From Pseudoips prasinana (Eukaryota > Arthropoda > Insecta > Lepidoptera > Nolidae): 64,000 nt of DNA. Of the stretch, positions 11,001 through 21,006 are shown piece by piece. The stretch covers positions 5,146,001-5,210,000 of the forward strand of contig OX621259.1 of assembly GCA_951640165.1 (NCBI GenBank). The letters are read 5' to 3'. The translations under genes and the position numbers were made by a program. Numbering within the stretch: the stretch's first letter is position 1; each line of letters starts with the position of its first letter. Below the pieces are notes generated by a model. The model was not told the DNA's origin. It worked only from the letters and a program-made list of their open reading frames with translations, and did no database searches.

Positions 11001-12407
11001 CATTTATTTAGTAAATAATCTGACTATAATAACTGTGTGGCTGACGGCATAGAATATCAGGATACCGTTGGGGGCGTAGAAGTTAACCGGAGGGAACCTA
11101 CCAGAGAACGGGATGCAGCGCCTCTCTGTGTACTATGAGCAACATACTGCGATGGCCAACCCGTTTGCCAAGCGTGGCAATCATGGCATATCGCTCCATT
11201 CTTGGGGGAGGGTTTTGTCTATCAGTGGACCTAATCCAGCTGACATTATGAAGATGAATAACTATTCAAACGAAGACCTAACAATGTATATGCATGTGTC
11301 TCAGTGCCGCACTGCCGACCAAAGTATGTGGCTGATCCCTTTATGAGTATTTACTTAGAACTTAATTACATAATTTCTTTCAGACAAACCAACATAAATG
11401 GCAAATAGTCTTTATTATATTTGCTGGGTACCAATTTGTAACAAATATAGTATTTTGTATATTTGTGAAAGGAACTGTGCAGCCGTGGAATTTTTATGGT
11501 GACGAAGAAAATGGTAAATGTATATTTAAGTTATCACAAAACTATAGCAAACTAAACATAATATCTTAATACAGAAAAATATAAGTGGTTATTGCCGATT
11601 AAATCGTGCCTTTTAAAAAAACCCAAGGAAATCTAAAGAGCAATGGAGAAAACTGTGCTTGTAGTTGCGTTGCGAGATCTAATTAGAATTATCGATAATT
11701 ATGTTCAGGCAAAGCAATCGAGATAGCTCGAAGAATTATCTAAACAAAAGTAGCAGTTGACGCGGCACAGAGCAAGGTTCTTAAGTGGCGACCATAAACC
11801 GGAATGCTATATAATAAACGAGTAAAAAGAGGGTAGATAGAATAATTTGAATGCTCAGCGTGGGTAGGGCCCCCACAAGGTGGACTAACAATCTTTATTG
11901 GTTAGCGGAAAGCTACTGGGTGCGAATAGAACCAGACAGGCCTTGTTGAGATCCTCAAAGAAAGCTTTTATGGAGAAAGACCATCATTGAAAATCTCAAC
12001 TTCTTAGAGCATCTCAACGAATCACTGCTGGAGCAGTGGACGTCTTTCGACTGACATGATGAGACTTTTTTTGATTCGATTTGCCGATATTTTAGTTTTT
12101 GTAATTTTTACCATAATAATATTCTAATAAATGTGAACCAATTTCTCGGTAATTTTGACCGGCATTATCACCTCAAACTACGAATAATATGTAAATATCT
12201 AAGGGGAACTGCCATCTGATCTCAATCTAGGCACAGCTTGTTGTATGGCAAACTATTAATCATACTTTTATATTTGTAAATACATAAATATTATATATAA
12301 ATTATACTTTTGTTTAATCTACAGATACTGAGAAAGAAGTAGCAGTTATAGAAGAAAAAGCACCGAGTAAAGAAAAGGAAAGTCTGAAGGATGTATTAAA
12401 AAGTTGA
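2019..12407 (+). CDS. SLC17-family transporter, gene 1 (3' part only)
   Basis: These are the last four coding exons of a gene that starts to the left of the window: 2019-2137, 9658-9780, 11384-11513 and 12325-12407 (stop TGA). All junctions are GT-AG and the reading frame is open across them, giving the C-terminal 151 residues. The second exon carries the SLC17 signature SIDLAPNFAGPLMSLGN (TM10-11 region of the 12-TM major facilitator fold). The third encodes the last membrane helix followed by QPWNFYGDEEN, and the fourth an acidic/basic cytosolic tail ending DVLKS. Exon lengths and phases match genes 2 and 3. The family moves anions such as phosphate or acidic sugars, driven by Na+ or H+; the substrate here is unknown. 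Intron 1 of this part holds a 6-kb R1-like retrotransposon. The donor of the second exon was placed at 9780 (GTGAGT); GTAGTG three bases earlier is possible. Confidence 0.9.
2164..2426 (+). repeat. dispersed repeat, ggttccgta...cttggccggttttt family
   Basis: Begins agggttccgtactcaaagg and ends ctcgcacttggccggttttt. Longer relatives lie at 26573-27168 and 31504-31960. The T-rich end suggests retrotransposition; the clade is not certain. Confidence 0.6.
2512..2524. repeat. target-site duplication, left, of the R1-like element
   Basis: ccgccaaagccct here recurs at 8586-8598 at the other end of the element. It directly abuts the poly(T), i.e. the poly(A) tail of the minus-strand element. Confidence 0.8.
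2896..6213 (-). pseudogene. ORF2 (endonuclease + reverse transcriptase) of R1-clade retrotransposon, broken
   Basis: The first segment (6213-4303) has the endonuclease (LQGNLNHC, VLGDFNAHSSVWG, SDHRHILF) and the start of the reverse transcriptase (FRPICLLDEAGKLFER, FGFRQGRSTVDAI). The frame then shifts near 4318-4324, a run of seven C on +. The second segment (4312-3623) has LDIVNAFNSVPW, GIPQGSVLGPLLWN and the catalytic YADD. A second shift lies near 3736-3742, a run of seven G on +. An in-frame TAG lies at 3586-3588. The last segment ends with the Cys/His finger CHHCGSDLDSAQHTLEEC. Both shifts are in homopolymers and could be sequencing errors; the stop is more likely real. Confidence 0.85.
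5996..7855 (-). CDS. ORF1 (gag-like, CCHC zinc knuckles) of R1-clade retrotransposon
   Basis: The 619-residue ORF has a basic N-terminus, a predicted coiled coil (about 130-165, LENERLRSQLASLEAQVAAM), a Pro-rich stretch, and near residues 519-584 three Cys/His knuckles: CYRCLERGHVRARC, CFVCGQQGYKAKEC and CVVC..H..C. Such proteins bind element RNA and form the ribonucleoprotein in R1/jockey elements. In the second knuckle the metal-binding His is Tyr, a likely loss-of-function change. Its 3' end overlaps the start of ORF2 in another frame, as in relatives. The frame is otherwise intact. Confidence 0.85.
   Translation of the reverse strand: MDCNRKKKYAQPVVKVKALTNKELAGVPGLVHPIADDGKAAKAADKKKAARKVRETFSRPATPVPGPSREQAAGTESDSSLRSAVSMESVSSRDDRVETPGLKRTRRAVQDGRQVKAAKLCGRTDGSVLELENERLRSQLASLEAQVAAMSAEMAELRKRDIGAYPPLPSPSRQSPPAPRSPPSLGPSPPPAPVVRSPSSPQPAPITRRSNLDAPRAVPAREDHVSPEDRFAAILDRKMREMARIWDQCLVQMRHEVMAEIFPGRAIRPPLARSAAPPKVPPTAKWQRKQRAAAVEAAAARAAAMPVQSAPPPPAEGTWAQVVGRKARAKAARLNRPPPPPPQKKPIALPRPPPSAAVTINLPSTSATTIAEVMKVARTKVQLKDLGLEAGLRPKRALIGGLILRIPGPEGSAKAEALTTRLKEALAETGAVVAHPVAMGELRVMDLDDSTDPTEVAETLATAGGCAVADVKVSEIRFSPSGLGSVWVRCPLVAARKLAAIGRVLVGWMSVRVIALPPRALQCYRCLERGHVRARCTGCDRSTSCFVCGQQGYKAKECTTRAPHCVVCADLGRPANHRLGSGRCTPPKRKGAGRPATSAPTSSRSNDPGSGPGGVSMEV
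8586..8598. repeat. target-site duplication, right, of the R1-like element
   Basis: ccgccaaagccct, identical to 2512-2524. Confidence 0.8.
9150..9310 (-). mobile_element. tRNA-headed SINE (cgcgcctgacaactatttg type)
   Basis: On the minus strand it reads tgtggcgcagcc, then a box B-like gcgagttcgagtcccgcgcc, then ctatttgtgagaccc. Relatives at 22365-22510 and 61860-62045 share this order. Confidence 0.75.
9559..9584. repeat. short hairpin
   Basis: Perfect 11-bp arms (acgttagggcc / ggccctaacgt) with a ccac loop, about 75 bases before gene 1 exon 9658-9780. Confidence 0.7.
9995..10125 (+). repeat. dispersed repeat, tggcgatcgcagt family
   Basis: Contains ccacttctggacaaaaactt and ccacgcttggcagacaggtt, the signature of a LINE or SINE 3' end that recurs in either orientation at 11058, 23620, 45190, 45595, 47440, 49005, 51880 and 58506. 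Confidence 0.6.
11058..11250 (-). repeat. dispersed repeat, tggcgatcgcagt family
   Basis: Reverse orientation copy with gatggccaacccgtttgcca and agcgtggcaatcatggcata, just upstream of gene 1 exon 11384-11513. Confidence 0.6.
11845..12070 (+). mobile_element. RTE-like LINE 3' fragment
   Basis: Degraded 3' end of the family best seen at 22565-23012: cccccacaaggtggactaac, ctactgggtgcgaatag, agcagtggacgtctttcgac, then gactgacatgatgag. Confidence 0.65.
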
Positions 12408-13190
12408 TACCATATAATATAAGAAACATACTTCTAACTAACTTGTATTTTTTTAATAATTAATATTTTTACCCGAATTTATAGTAGCCTAAGTACTCAA
12501 AAAGGTAGGTAATCATTTATTGGGTACGAATTTAAAATTAAAAAAACCTCACGTTAAAATACCCCTGTTAAAGATACTTAAAGGTTGTCTCACTAAAATT
12601 CAAAATACCTAAAGTTTAAAACGGGTACGCATCGTAATACATAAATTTAAATATAGAAAAAACATTTAAAACGGGTACTATAATAATATACTGAAAACAC
12701 AATGCCTAATGGTTGAAAATGTTGAAATGCATAAATTTTAAATAATACATACAGCACAGATATAGAAAACATGCATTTAAGCAATGGAAGAATATAAAAT
12801 CTCAGGTTAGGTTTGATCTGCGAGCCACCAGCCAACGCTTTATCAAATTATTTTGTTTATAATTTATGCACAATGACCATTATTGGTATTTGTAATGTGT
12901 GTGTGAATCTAACTTTGGTGTTATGATTGGTATTTTGAATTAAGTATTTTTTTATGTAGGTGTCATTTCCTGAGGTATTTTAAACCGTATTAGGTATTAT
13001 TATTTTATGTATTTTGGTCGAAGGTGTTTAAACGTGACATTTTTAATTTTAGAAATTTCAATACGTACCCCATCTATTTCATACCATATTTACATCCCTA
13101 GATAGCTTGATACAAAATATCCAACAAAAGCATACAAAAAATGTGGACACTTTCACATTTATCGGTGCAGTAATATTGAATTAAATAAAT
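12408..13190. other. gene 1 3' flank, AT-rich, unassigned
   Basis: No exon was found. Two near copies of ttaaaacgggtac occur (12618 and 12665), so an old repeat is possible but not defined. Confidence 0.4.
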
Positions 13191-13194
13191 AAAT

Positions 13195-13625
13195 ACATAC
13201 ATACATAGGTACATAGACTCACGCCTGTTTCCCAGACGGGTAGGCAGAGACAACGGATTTCCATTTGTCACGATCTTTGCACACGTCTTTTGCCTTGATT
13301 ACTGTCATTATATTCTTCATACATGCTCGCCGATTTAGGGTACTTCTGACCTGCCCTTTCTTGAGAACGTCTCCGATTTGGTCAGAGAATGTTCGACGGG
13401 GTCTTCCCCTTCCGGTTGTTCCATTCACACAGGCCAGGTATACTTCTTTGGTCAATCTTCTTTCATTCATCCTCTCTAAATGGCCAAACCATCTCAGCAC
13501 TTCTTTTTCAATCTTTGTGACTACATCTTCTTTCACACCACAACGCTCTCTTACATCAGTATTTCGAATTCCGTCTCTCAAAGTCACACCACATATACTT
13601 CTCAGAGCTCTCATAAATAAATAAA
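13195..13625 (-). pseudogene. LINE endonuclease/RT C-terminus (RTE-like, YPSGKQA family)
   Basis: The minus-strand ORF 13614-13219 codes 131 residues: [28 protein letters not shown] [34 protein letters not shown] and YPSGKQA at the stop. This is the C-terminal end of an insect LINE polymerase, 5'-truncated. Other pieces are at 28330, 36358, 37565/42674 and 51672. Confidence 0.8.
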
Positions 13626-13744
13626 TATCCGGAACATATTATACATTAGTCCACATACCAGCCAATCACAAAGTAAAAAGCAAAAAACAATGTAAAAGAT
13701 ATTAAATAAGAAGCAAAAGAAGATGAAAAAAGCAAGCCCGGAGT

Positions 13745-14290
13745 TTCTTTATGGCCTTCTTCTCCGGGTCGTCCACCTAGGTAGCCGCAGGCTAGCTAGG
13801 GTAGGTTCCTCAGTGGCTATGACTGCGTTGGCCCCTTAACACGTGATCGGTAAATCCCGTCCAAGTGATCAGGCTCTCATTTAGGATTCCGTTTTTTTAC
13901 TTCAGCGGCCGCCTGAGCTAGCCCGAACCCCATAAAGGTGCCCTCAGGTATTAGTCGCTTAAATGAAGCTACTGATTGAGAGATTTTTGCGCTAGCCAAC
14001 TGCTCGTTGTCTTCAATTCTTTAATTTTAATATAGTATTGCTAAATGTAATAATAATAGCTTAGTAACTTGCTGTTTATCATTTATTTAAGGATTTAATA
14101 AAAATATATGTGAAGAAACAGACCGCACGGACGGATTAATTCAAAATATTGTTGTTACTTTAATTATGTAGTCAACTATGTGTATGTATTGCTTTGTGAG
14201 CTTGACAAATACAAGTGTATGTTAATACCTAAGTGCTGAATAAATTTCAATATTTCATTATTACTCAGTGCAATCTAGCTCAAACTAAGT
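13745..14290 (-). repeat. dispersed repeat shared with introns of genes 2 and 3
   Basis: The reverse complement aligns over about 370 bases with 34855-35225 and 60945-61305: taatgaaat..tgaaatttattcag, gtccgtccgtgcggtctgtt, cagttggctagc, tacctgagggcacc, ctcaggcggc. Confidence 0.75.
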
Positions 14291-14570
14291 AACGCTTCTA
14301 CTATTGTTGGATGGAAATATTTTCATTTTTTTTTATGAGTACGAAAGGAACGAGAGTGGACTTCCGTTCCTAGTTGTTCGATACTTGTAAGTCAGTGTAA
14401 GTAGTGTAAAGAAACGAACCTAACTCTTTCATAAGTAAAGGAATCCGGCGTTACTTTGCGGAAATCCATAACATTCAAAATACAAAATAAATATAACCAC
14501 ATAAGGTCCAAATTAATGCACAACTCATACAAATATATGCACACATTCACGCGCGCACACTGACATGCAT

Positions 14571-14614
14571 CCCCCTCCCCCCCCCCACACACACACACAT
14601 TAACACACACCAAC
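14571..14614. repeat. CA/C-rich microsatellite
   Basis: A run of C (about 14570-14586) followed by (ac)n, interrupted by taacacacacc. Confidence 0.8.
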
Positions 14615-14623
14615 ACACACATA

Positions 14624-17465
14624 TCTATACATATAATAAATCTGTAGAAAAATCATTTTTGTACATCAAAAGAAAATCCAAAAAAAATAGCCAGGGTATT
14701 AAAGGACAACCAATAGAACCCATTTCCAGCATTTTTAGAATTTTTGTCTGTTTGTCTGTTTATATGTTCGGGTATCACGTAAAATATACGAAAGCAATGT
14801 AGATAACTTTTGTACACAACGATTGAGCGTAACTTGAGGTAACATTTAGTTTTTGTTTTATGGCAATCGGTTCAGTCTATCAAAAGATATTAGATTTTAA
14901 AGTAATCATGGAGAAAAATAACACGCATTTCGGTACTTCAAGATGAACTAATGTTTATAGTTGAACTAAACTGTCCGATAGATGTCATTGTGCATATTAT
15001 GACATCTCTTTTCTGAATGAACTAGGTTGATAGTTGATTTTTGTTTCGATAGATGTCGTTGTGCATTTCTTTTGACTCGCGGTGTTAAGATTTGCCCGTG
15101 TTTGCTAATTGCATGAGTTACGTAGGGCTTTGAATGTTCCGAATTGTTTCGAAATAAGGTCTTGGTTGGCTAGAAGTATGTCGTTGTCCAAAATTGGTTA
15201 TTAAAATATTCTGTTTTCTTTGGGCAAATTGAATTATGTACAAGGTGGGATTTGTTATAATTTAATTTTAAATTATAATGTCAATCGATCGAAAGATTGT
15301 GCTGTCGATTCGTTTGTAACGCGAATGTACAGACGATTCGAATTTTATTGAGCCTGTCCGATTGAATGTATTTGAATATAGTAAATTAACCCGGTCTCTC
15401 ATAATTTTCTCAGCACAAATCTATATACCTACCTATGTAAAAGAGGAAACTGATTGACTGACATATCAACGCACAGCCTGAACGGCTGGGGTAAGAGACT
15501 TGAAATTTTGCCCGTAGGTACTTTTTATGACTTATGCATTCACTAAAGAAGGGGTTTTTGGAAATACTAACCCTAAGGGGGGAAAACAGAGAATGAAAGA
15601 TTATACGAAAATCCGTCATTTTTTGAAGTTAAAGGCATTGAAACTTATATTTAGTAGTTCAGCTAAAAATAAATATTTTAGAATTTTTGGAAATTCCACC
15701 CCAAGGGCGTAAAATAGGGGATGTAAGTTGTATGAAAAGTGTATAATTTTTAAGTGAAAAGCATGAATATTGGTATTTGGCCTTTCCGTTAAAAATAAAA
15801 AATATGTATTTCAGGATTTTAGGAATTTCCACCCCTAAGGGCGCATAATAGGGGATGTATGTTGCGTGTGGGTATACCTATAATGGTTCTGAGGAATTTG
15901 AAACCACCTAAACTTTGCAACGGCACGAGGCTTCAAGTCAAAACTTTGCATCGTGTTATAGAGTCTACTATTATGCCTGGATCCGCCCAGGGAGAAACAG
16001 TGTTCGTGTCACGTATTCCGTTAGTGCCAAATGATCTCCCTTTTCAGTTTAAATTACTGTAGTTCCCTATAAAAGTGTGTGTCGCGATAACCATCAACAA
16101 ATCGCAAATTCAAACTCTCAAGTTATCTGGAATTGACTTGAGGAAGGCGGGCAGGTTCACGTGGCGTGCCCACGTGTGAGTTCATCCCACAGTCTGATCC
16201 ATGTAGAGCGAGGACCTACGTCTTTTGCTGAGCGCCGTAAAGTGGATGATATTGAACATCCCACATACCAGGCCGCTTGCCGAGCACGCCATTTATTAGA
16301 TGGAGGTCAGTATTGGGATGGCGCTCTAGCGGAAGCATGCGTGAGCGATAGTCCACATCGCTTGCGACATTTGTTTGCCATCTTATTGACCTTTTGTGCG
16401 TTATCGGACGCTAAACAGTTATGGCAAAAGTACCATGACAAGTTTGCTGAAGATTTTATGAGACAAGTACAACTAAATACTGATATACAAATTACTGACA
16501 GGGTACGTGAAAATTGTCACAACAGGTCCTTATTGGCTATTCAAATGATAGTTATAAGTATAGGAGGGAACCCGATCAGTCAGAGGCTGCGAAAATGCAC
16601 AGGAGTTTTCCAATTTATTGTTAAAAATAGGCGATGGCACATACCCCGTACAAGAAGATGGAAAAGTTATTTTGATTGGTAATCTCTGTTCTACGTCACA
16701 TCACAGCAGGAGTTAATTTTTTTCTATGTACGGAGATACCACAAACATGGGAAATCAAGCCGGTTCTTGGCTATGTCAGCGAGCTATTTTGACTCCCCAC
16801 AATGACCAAGCTGCGGCAATTAATTTCAAAATATTGAGTCATGCGTCCGGTAATAGTAGAGAATATAGCTCAATAAATACATTTATGGAAGAAGATAACG
16901 CCACGCACTACCCGGTAGAATTTTTGGATTCTCTCAGCACATCCGGACTTTCAGCCCACAAAATAGTTTTAAAAATTGGTGTGCCAATAATTCTCCTCAG
17001 AAATTTATGTCCTCCCAAACTTTGTAACGGCACTCGGCTCAAACTCACAAACCTGCAACATTATCGAAGCTGAAATATTAACAGGTTGCGGCGCCGGTGA
17101 TATTGTTTTTATTCCAAGAATACCTATAATTCCTAAAAACTTTCCTTTCTCTTTCAAACGAGTGCAATTCCCAGTGAGTCTCTGTTATGCCATGATGATT
17201 AGTAAAGCTCAGGTCCAGACATTATCCGTTGCGGGGGTGGACCTAAGTATTGGATGCTTTTCCCATGGTCAACTATACGTAGCTCTTTCACGCGTAAACA
17301 ACCCCAATAACGTTTTTGTGTACGCTCCAGATGGTTCCACAGGTAAAATAAAGAAGCACTAAATTAAATAAAAAAATTTTTTCGCTATCCTCCCACAGCG
17401 CTTTACACTAAAAATACATTGTTAAGTTCCGACATCCACGCGAACGAAGTCGCGGGCACAGCTAG
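14624..17465 (+). mobile_element. decayed autonomous Helitron
   Basis: It starts TCTATACATATAATAAA after an A and ends gcgggcacagctag before a T, the TC...CTAG and A|T insertion rules of Helitrons. The interior holds remains of the Helitron helicase (15859-17362). Other Helitron-like sequence around 15410-15850 (ggaatttccacccctaaggg) may be a nested copy. No Rep (HUH) motif was recognised. Confidence 0.72.
15859..17362 (+). pseudogene. Helitron helicase (PIF1-like) remnants
   Basis: Open segments in different frames: 15859-16062 and 16978-17100 both match the same PIF1/Helitron region (VPIILLRNLCPPKLCNGTRL), 16161-16682 matches the helicase upstream part (HLLDGGQYWDGAL, HRLRHLFAILLTFCALSD), 16726-17073 has AILTPHNDQAAAIN, and 17162-17362 the C-terminal helicase motif (ISKAQVQTLSVAGVDL, GQLYVALSRV). 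The duplicated CNGTRL block shows that at least two copies have been joined. The frame is broken many times, so it cannot make a working helicase. Confidence 0.8.
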
Positions 17466-17502
17466 TAACATAATAAATTCTTAAAAGACGAAGCGGCCGA
17501 GG

Positions 17503-17735
17503 GCCTGGTGTTCTGTAATACAGGTTCTATAAGAAACCTACTTCAGACACCAGCTCCCAGAAAGGAATAGGTATACTAGATTATCAATTGGATTTGAACC
17601 CAGGAACTCATTATCTTTATGGTTGAACATGCTATAGCTGCACCAACAAGGCATACTGGGCGGCTTGAACATCTCTGACGGCAGGGTAACCACTGCCCAT
17701 ACGATAAGTAAGTATGGATGATTAGCCGTAATCAT
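17503..17735 (-). repeat. degraded SINE-like repeat
   Basis: On the minus strand: ctatagcatgttcaaccata head-like sequence and a box B-like tgggttcaaatcc. The end ggcagtggttaccctgcc resembles the repeat near 43480. Incomplete and uncertain. Confidence 0.45.
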
Positions 17736-17875
17736 GATCATCATCATGTCAGCTGATGTCCACCATTGGAGAAAAGACTCTCCAAAAGATTTCCACTATG
17801 GAGTTGAGTCCATAATTCGGAAGGTTATGCCTTTAGTCGCCAAGCTTAGGAGATGGTTTGGCTATCGCTGTACCC

Positions 17876-18045
17876 TGCTAATATTATAAAGGTGAAAGTT
17901 TGTAAGTGTGTTTGTTACTTCTTCATGTCAAAACGGCTGGAGAGATTTTAATAAAATTTGGTATGAAGTTAGCTGATACCCTGGATTAACACATAGGCTA
18001 TAATTTATAAAATTTAACGCGGGCTTAACCGCGGGGCACAGCTAG
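17876..18045 (+). mobile_element. non-autonomous Helitron
   Basis: Begins ctgctaatattataaaggtg, contains 'taccctggattaacacatag' and ends gcggggcacagctag|T. Near-identical relatives are at 47238-47419 (+), 45901-46070 (-) and 62457-62614 (-). Confidence 0.8.
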
Positions 18046-18549
18046 TAAGTCATAATACTCAGAAGACGTTCCTGCCTGTTCTCTAGATATTCCCTCGAGA
18101 TGCCGCCCCCTACGGGATTAGGTGGCCTAGTGATTTTCTTTGCCATTAGCAAGTGAGTAAGCAGATGAATCCATTTCCTCTTCTATATTCCTTTTTTTTC
18201 TGCCGTTAGATATATACCTTCGACTTCAATTGGGTTAGATGGTACAATGGGTATAATATTGTGACAAGCGGTGTGTCAGGGGATTGGAAATGAAACTACT
18301 ATTGGCACAGGAACTTTCATTGGCGTCGACAGTGACTGTTGGTTTACCTCTAAGATAACAGAACACACGTACTTAGAGTCCCGGCGACTAGCTCTTAGTT
18401 AGAGTCCACACGGAGCGCACTTTAGAATTCCCGTGACGAGTACTGCCAAAGTTAAAGTCCCGACATACACGGCACACTTCACACTGTGTAGGGAGACTTG
18501 GCACTGTTTACTGTCGCTGATCACTTGCACTTGTTCAGTTTTCCATTTT

Positions 18550-18870
18550 TTATTTTATTTATTGGAACGAAGTTTTGGAACGAAATTCCTTATCGCGCGT
18601 TATGAAAGGAAAAAATTCTTACGAAAAGTCGTCACGACACTTTTTGCAGCTGTGCGGCGTGCACATTTTTCTCTATCTTTCTCACTCTCTCTCTCTCTTG
18701 TATAAATTAAGCCAGATATTTTCATTTCTATTTCGCATTGAACAGTGTGGTGTCGCGACGATTATTTTTGTTGGGCGTATACAGGTTTTTTGTACATAAT
18801 AAATAATAAGAAATAACTTTGTTCCATCCGGGTATCCCTTGGCACCTCTCAATTTTTTTTATTTAAGCAT
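18550..18870 (+). repeat. dispersed repeat, copy 1 (ggaacgaagtt family)
   Basis: Aligns with 46892-47190 from tggaacgaa through atcgcgcgtt, cacgacactttttgcagctg, gtgtggtgtcgcgacgatta to gttccatccgggt. The second copy has a short inverted terminal match (tggaacgaagtt). Confidence 0.75.
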
Positions 18871-20510
18871 CTCTAAGAAAGAATAAACACAATACATTTT
18901 ATAAAATAGTGCATGCAGAAAGTTAGTGAGCAGAGTTCTTCTTCCCTTATAGGGGAACACAGCTTGCGTAAATTAGCTAACTTCCTCTTAATTCACCTCC
19001 GATTTCACTTCCATTAACTCTAAAGTGTTGTACTTTAACATTTCGCTTATATACCCCTAAATTGTTCCAAATTTAAAACATTTCGTAAGGCAGATTTTTC
19101 TTTACAGAAAACTCGCGTATATGACAGATGAGTCGTAATGCTGTCCTTGTCTTCACCTATCTCTTTCTTTTCTTTTATAAAACTCGCTCTATCTCATTTT
19201 AATTATTCTGGAAACATCTAATGTAAATTTTTATGTTAAGAATTTTGTACGTCCTTTTCATCTGCTATCCTTTTTGTTTAGTTATGGTATTATCTAGAAC
19301 ATTTTTGCGCTCCAAATTCATTCAATCCAAGCATTCCAAAAACCACCAAAAACCCTTACTGGTACAAGGGTTCGAAGCCCGAACGTGACAATATTATTTT
19401 TAATCGCCATTTAGACTAGATATTAAATTTAATTTTGATTTGAATATGATCAAACTGTGTTTGCTACAACGAATAGGAAAAGAAATGAACGACTTAAAAC
19501 CTATCGCCACCAAAATGCTATACCCTGACTTTTCTTTTGTTATCTTCATATTGTTATTAAAGAAGGAGATATGAAATATAATCTATGTTGGTATGTTACG
19601 CGATTTCTGCGATGTTTGGTAACCGATTTTTACAATTTTATCTTTTGTTTTTCAGATTTCAATTGAAACCCCGTGTAAAATTTGTTGAAATCAGATTAGA
19701 AACTAAGAATTTCTAAAAGAGTTTGAAGTTTTTTATATTTTTTTAGGATATTTATGAATGCATATTAAAGAACTTAGGACACACCAATTAATGTCTAACT
19801 ATAAAATAAATTTTCATGTCAAATATACCAATTGCATATCATATTTGCCCGGGTGCAACTGAAAATGTATTTCGCAACCACACAACTCAGGAGTCGAACG
19901 AATAACCAGATTGTTAAAGATTCTATTGACACAAACAATCCACTTTTAAATAACTTAAATTGCTTCTAAGATTATATCATATTTTAAGGTAACCATTTTG
20001 CTGTGCAATCAGTAGTTATGCTAAGTATGCGATTTTTTTAAAAATAATAAGGGAACACATTTTATTTTCAGTTGAATATTACTGTTTATTAAAACAGTAG
20101 TTATATAATATTGTAGACAAATACGAAATATTAACCGTAGATACTATGAGCAATTATTGTATATGTGTCTCACAATATATTTGTTTGTGTGATGTTGAGA
20201 GGAACGTGAACGCATATAGGAAATAGGATGGTAACCCACGTTTAATTCTAAGATCTTTTCACATCAGTTGTGGACTTAACAGTTGACAGTTCTAGATAAA
20301 AATATAAAACTTCTGCATACGAGAGTAGACTTCATAATGAATAGAGGAGATACATTATTATAAAATTTAATTGGCCGCCTAATATTTTTCTATAGCATAT
20401 TAACATTTTCATTTTTATATAAACGATAACGTATCTTACTCTTTATACTATCAAATATCTGCCTAATAATAAGCTGCGGAAACTAGAAAAAAAAAAGTTT
20501 TTTGTTACAC
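18871..20510. other. unassigned AT-rich intergenic stretch
   Basis: No coding exon and no repeat shared with the rest of the window was recognised, apart from short A/T-rich runs. Gene 2 starts 1.7 kb further on. Confidence 0.45.
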
Positions 20511-20512
20511 AC

Positions 20513-20607
20513 ATCAAGCTATACATTTCCAATATAAGCTGACCTCGCATTGTATAGCGTTTTCATACAACGATAGGTCAGCTTATATTGGTAATGTATG
20601 GCTTGAT
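20513..20607. repeat. 95-nt hairpin with 43-base arms
   Basis: Arms 20513-20555 and 20565-20607 pair almost fully (core ccaatataagctgacct) with a nine-base loop agcgttttc. It may be a tiny MITE or a small-RNA precursor. Confidence 0.75.
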
Positions 20608-20789
20608 ATGTAGCCGTACGTACAAGTGTCGTATTATTAAATACCCGTACCAAAAAAAAACTCAGTAGGAGTCCTGTTTTAATATTTATTTCTAAACATA
20701 AAATTACATTGTATTTAGATGTTTTAAATTCACTCTCTTTAACTGTATTGTGCAATTGGCGGTGTAGCAGTTTCCAGCTTAGATTTAGA

Positions 20790-20990
20790 GCGACTCAATC
20801 CCAAGCCGTTTTGTCACTTAAATAATCAGAAGTTTTGTAGTAAGCCCAGCTACACAATTTGGCTTTTACAGTTCTTTGAAATTTATTGGTAGACATTTCT
20901 CTCTCTGATATCACTGGGAAGTCTTTGTAAAGTCTTATACATTGTAAAGGTCTTCTAGAATTTTGTAACGATCTAACGACTAGACTATCT
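20790..20990 (-). mobile_element. LINE 3' fragment (LSTNKFK family)
   Basis: On the minus strand it matches the C-terminal coding and 3' region of the family at 48065-48430 (cttcccagtgatatcagaga, gccaaattgtgtagc). Confidence 0.6.
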
Positions 20991-21006
20991 CATATACCTA
21001 GTTTAC

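Noticed and set aside
16161..17362. Host PIF1 helicase gene
   Set aside because: Broken in many frames, a block is duplicated, and it lies inside Helitron ends.
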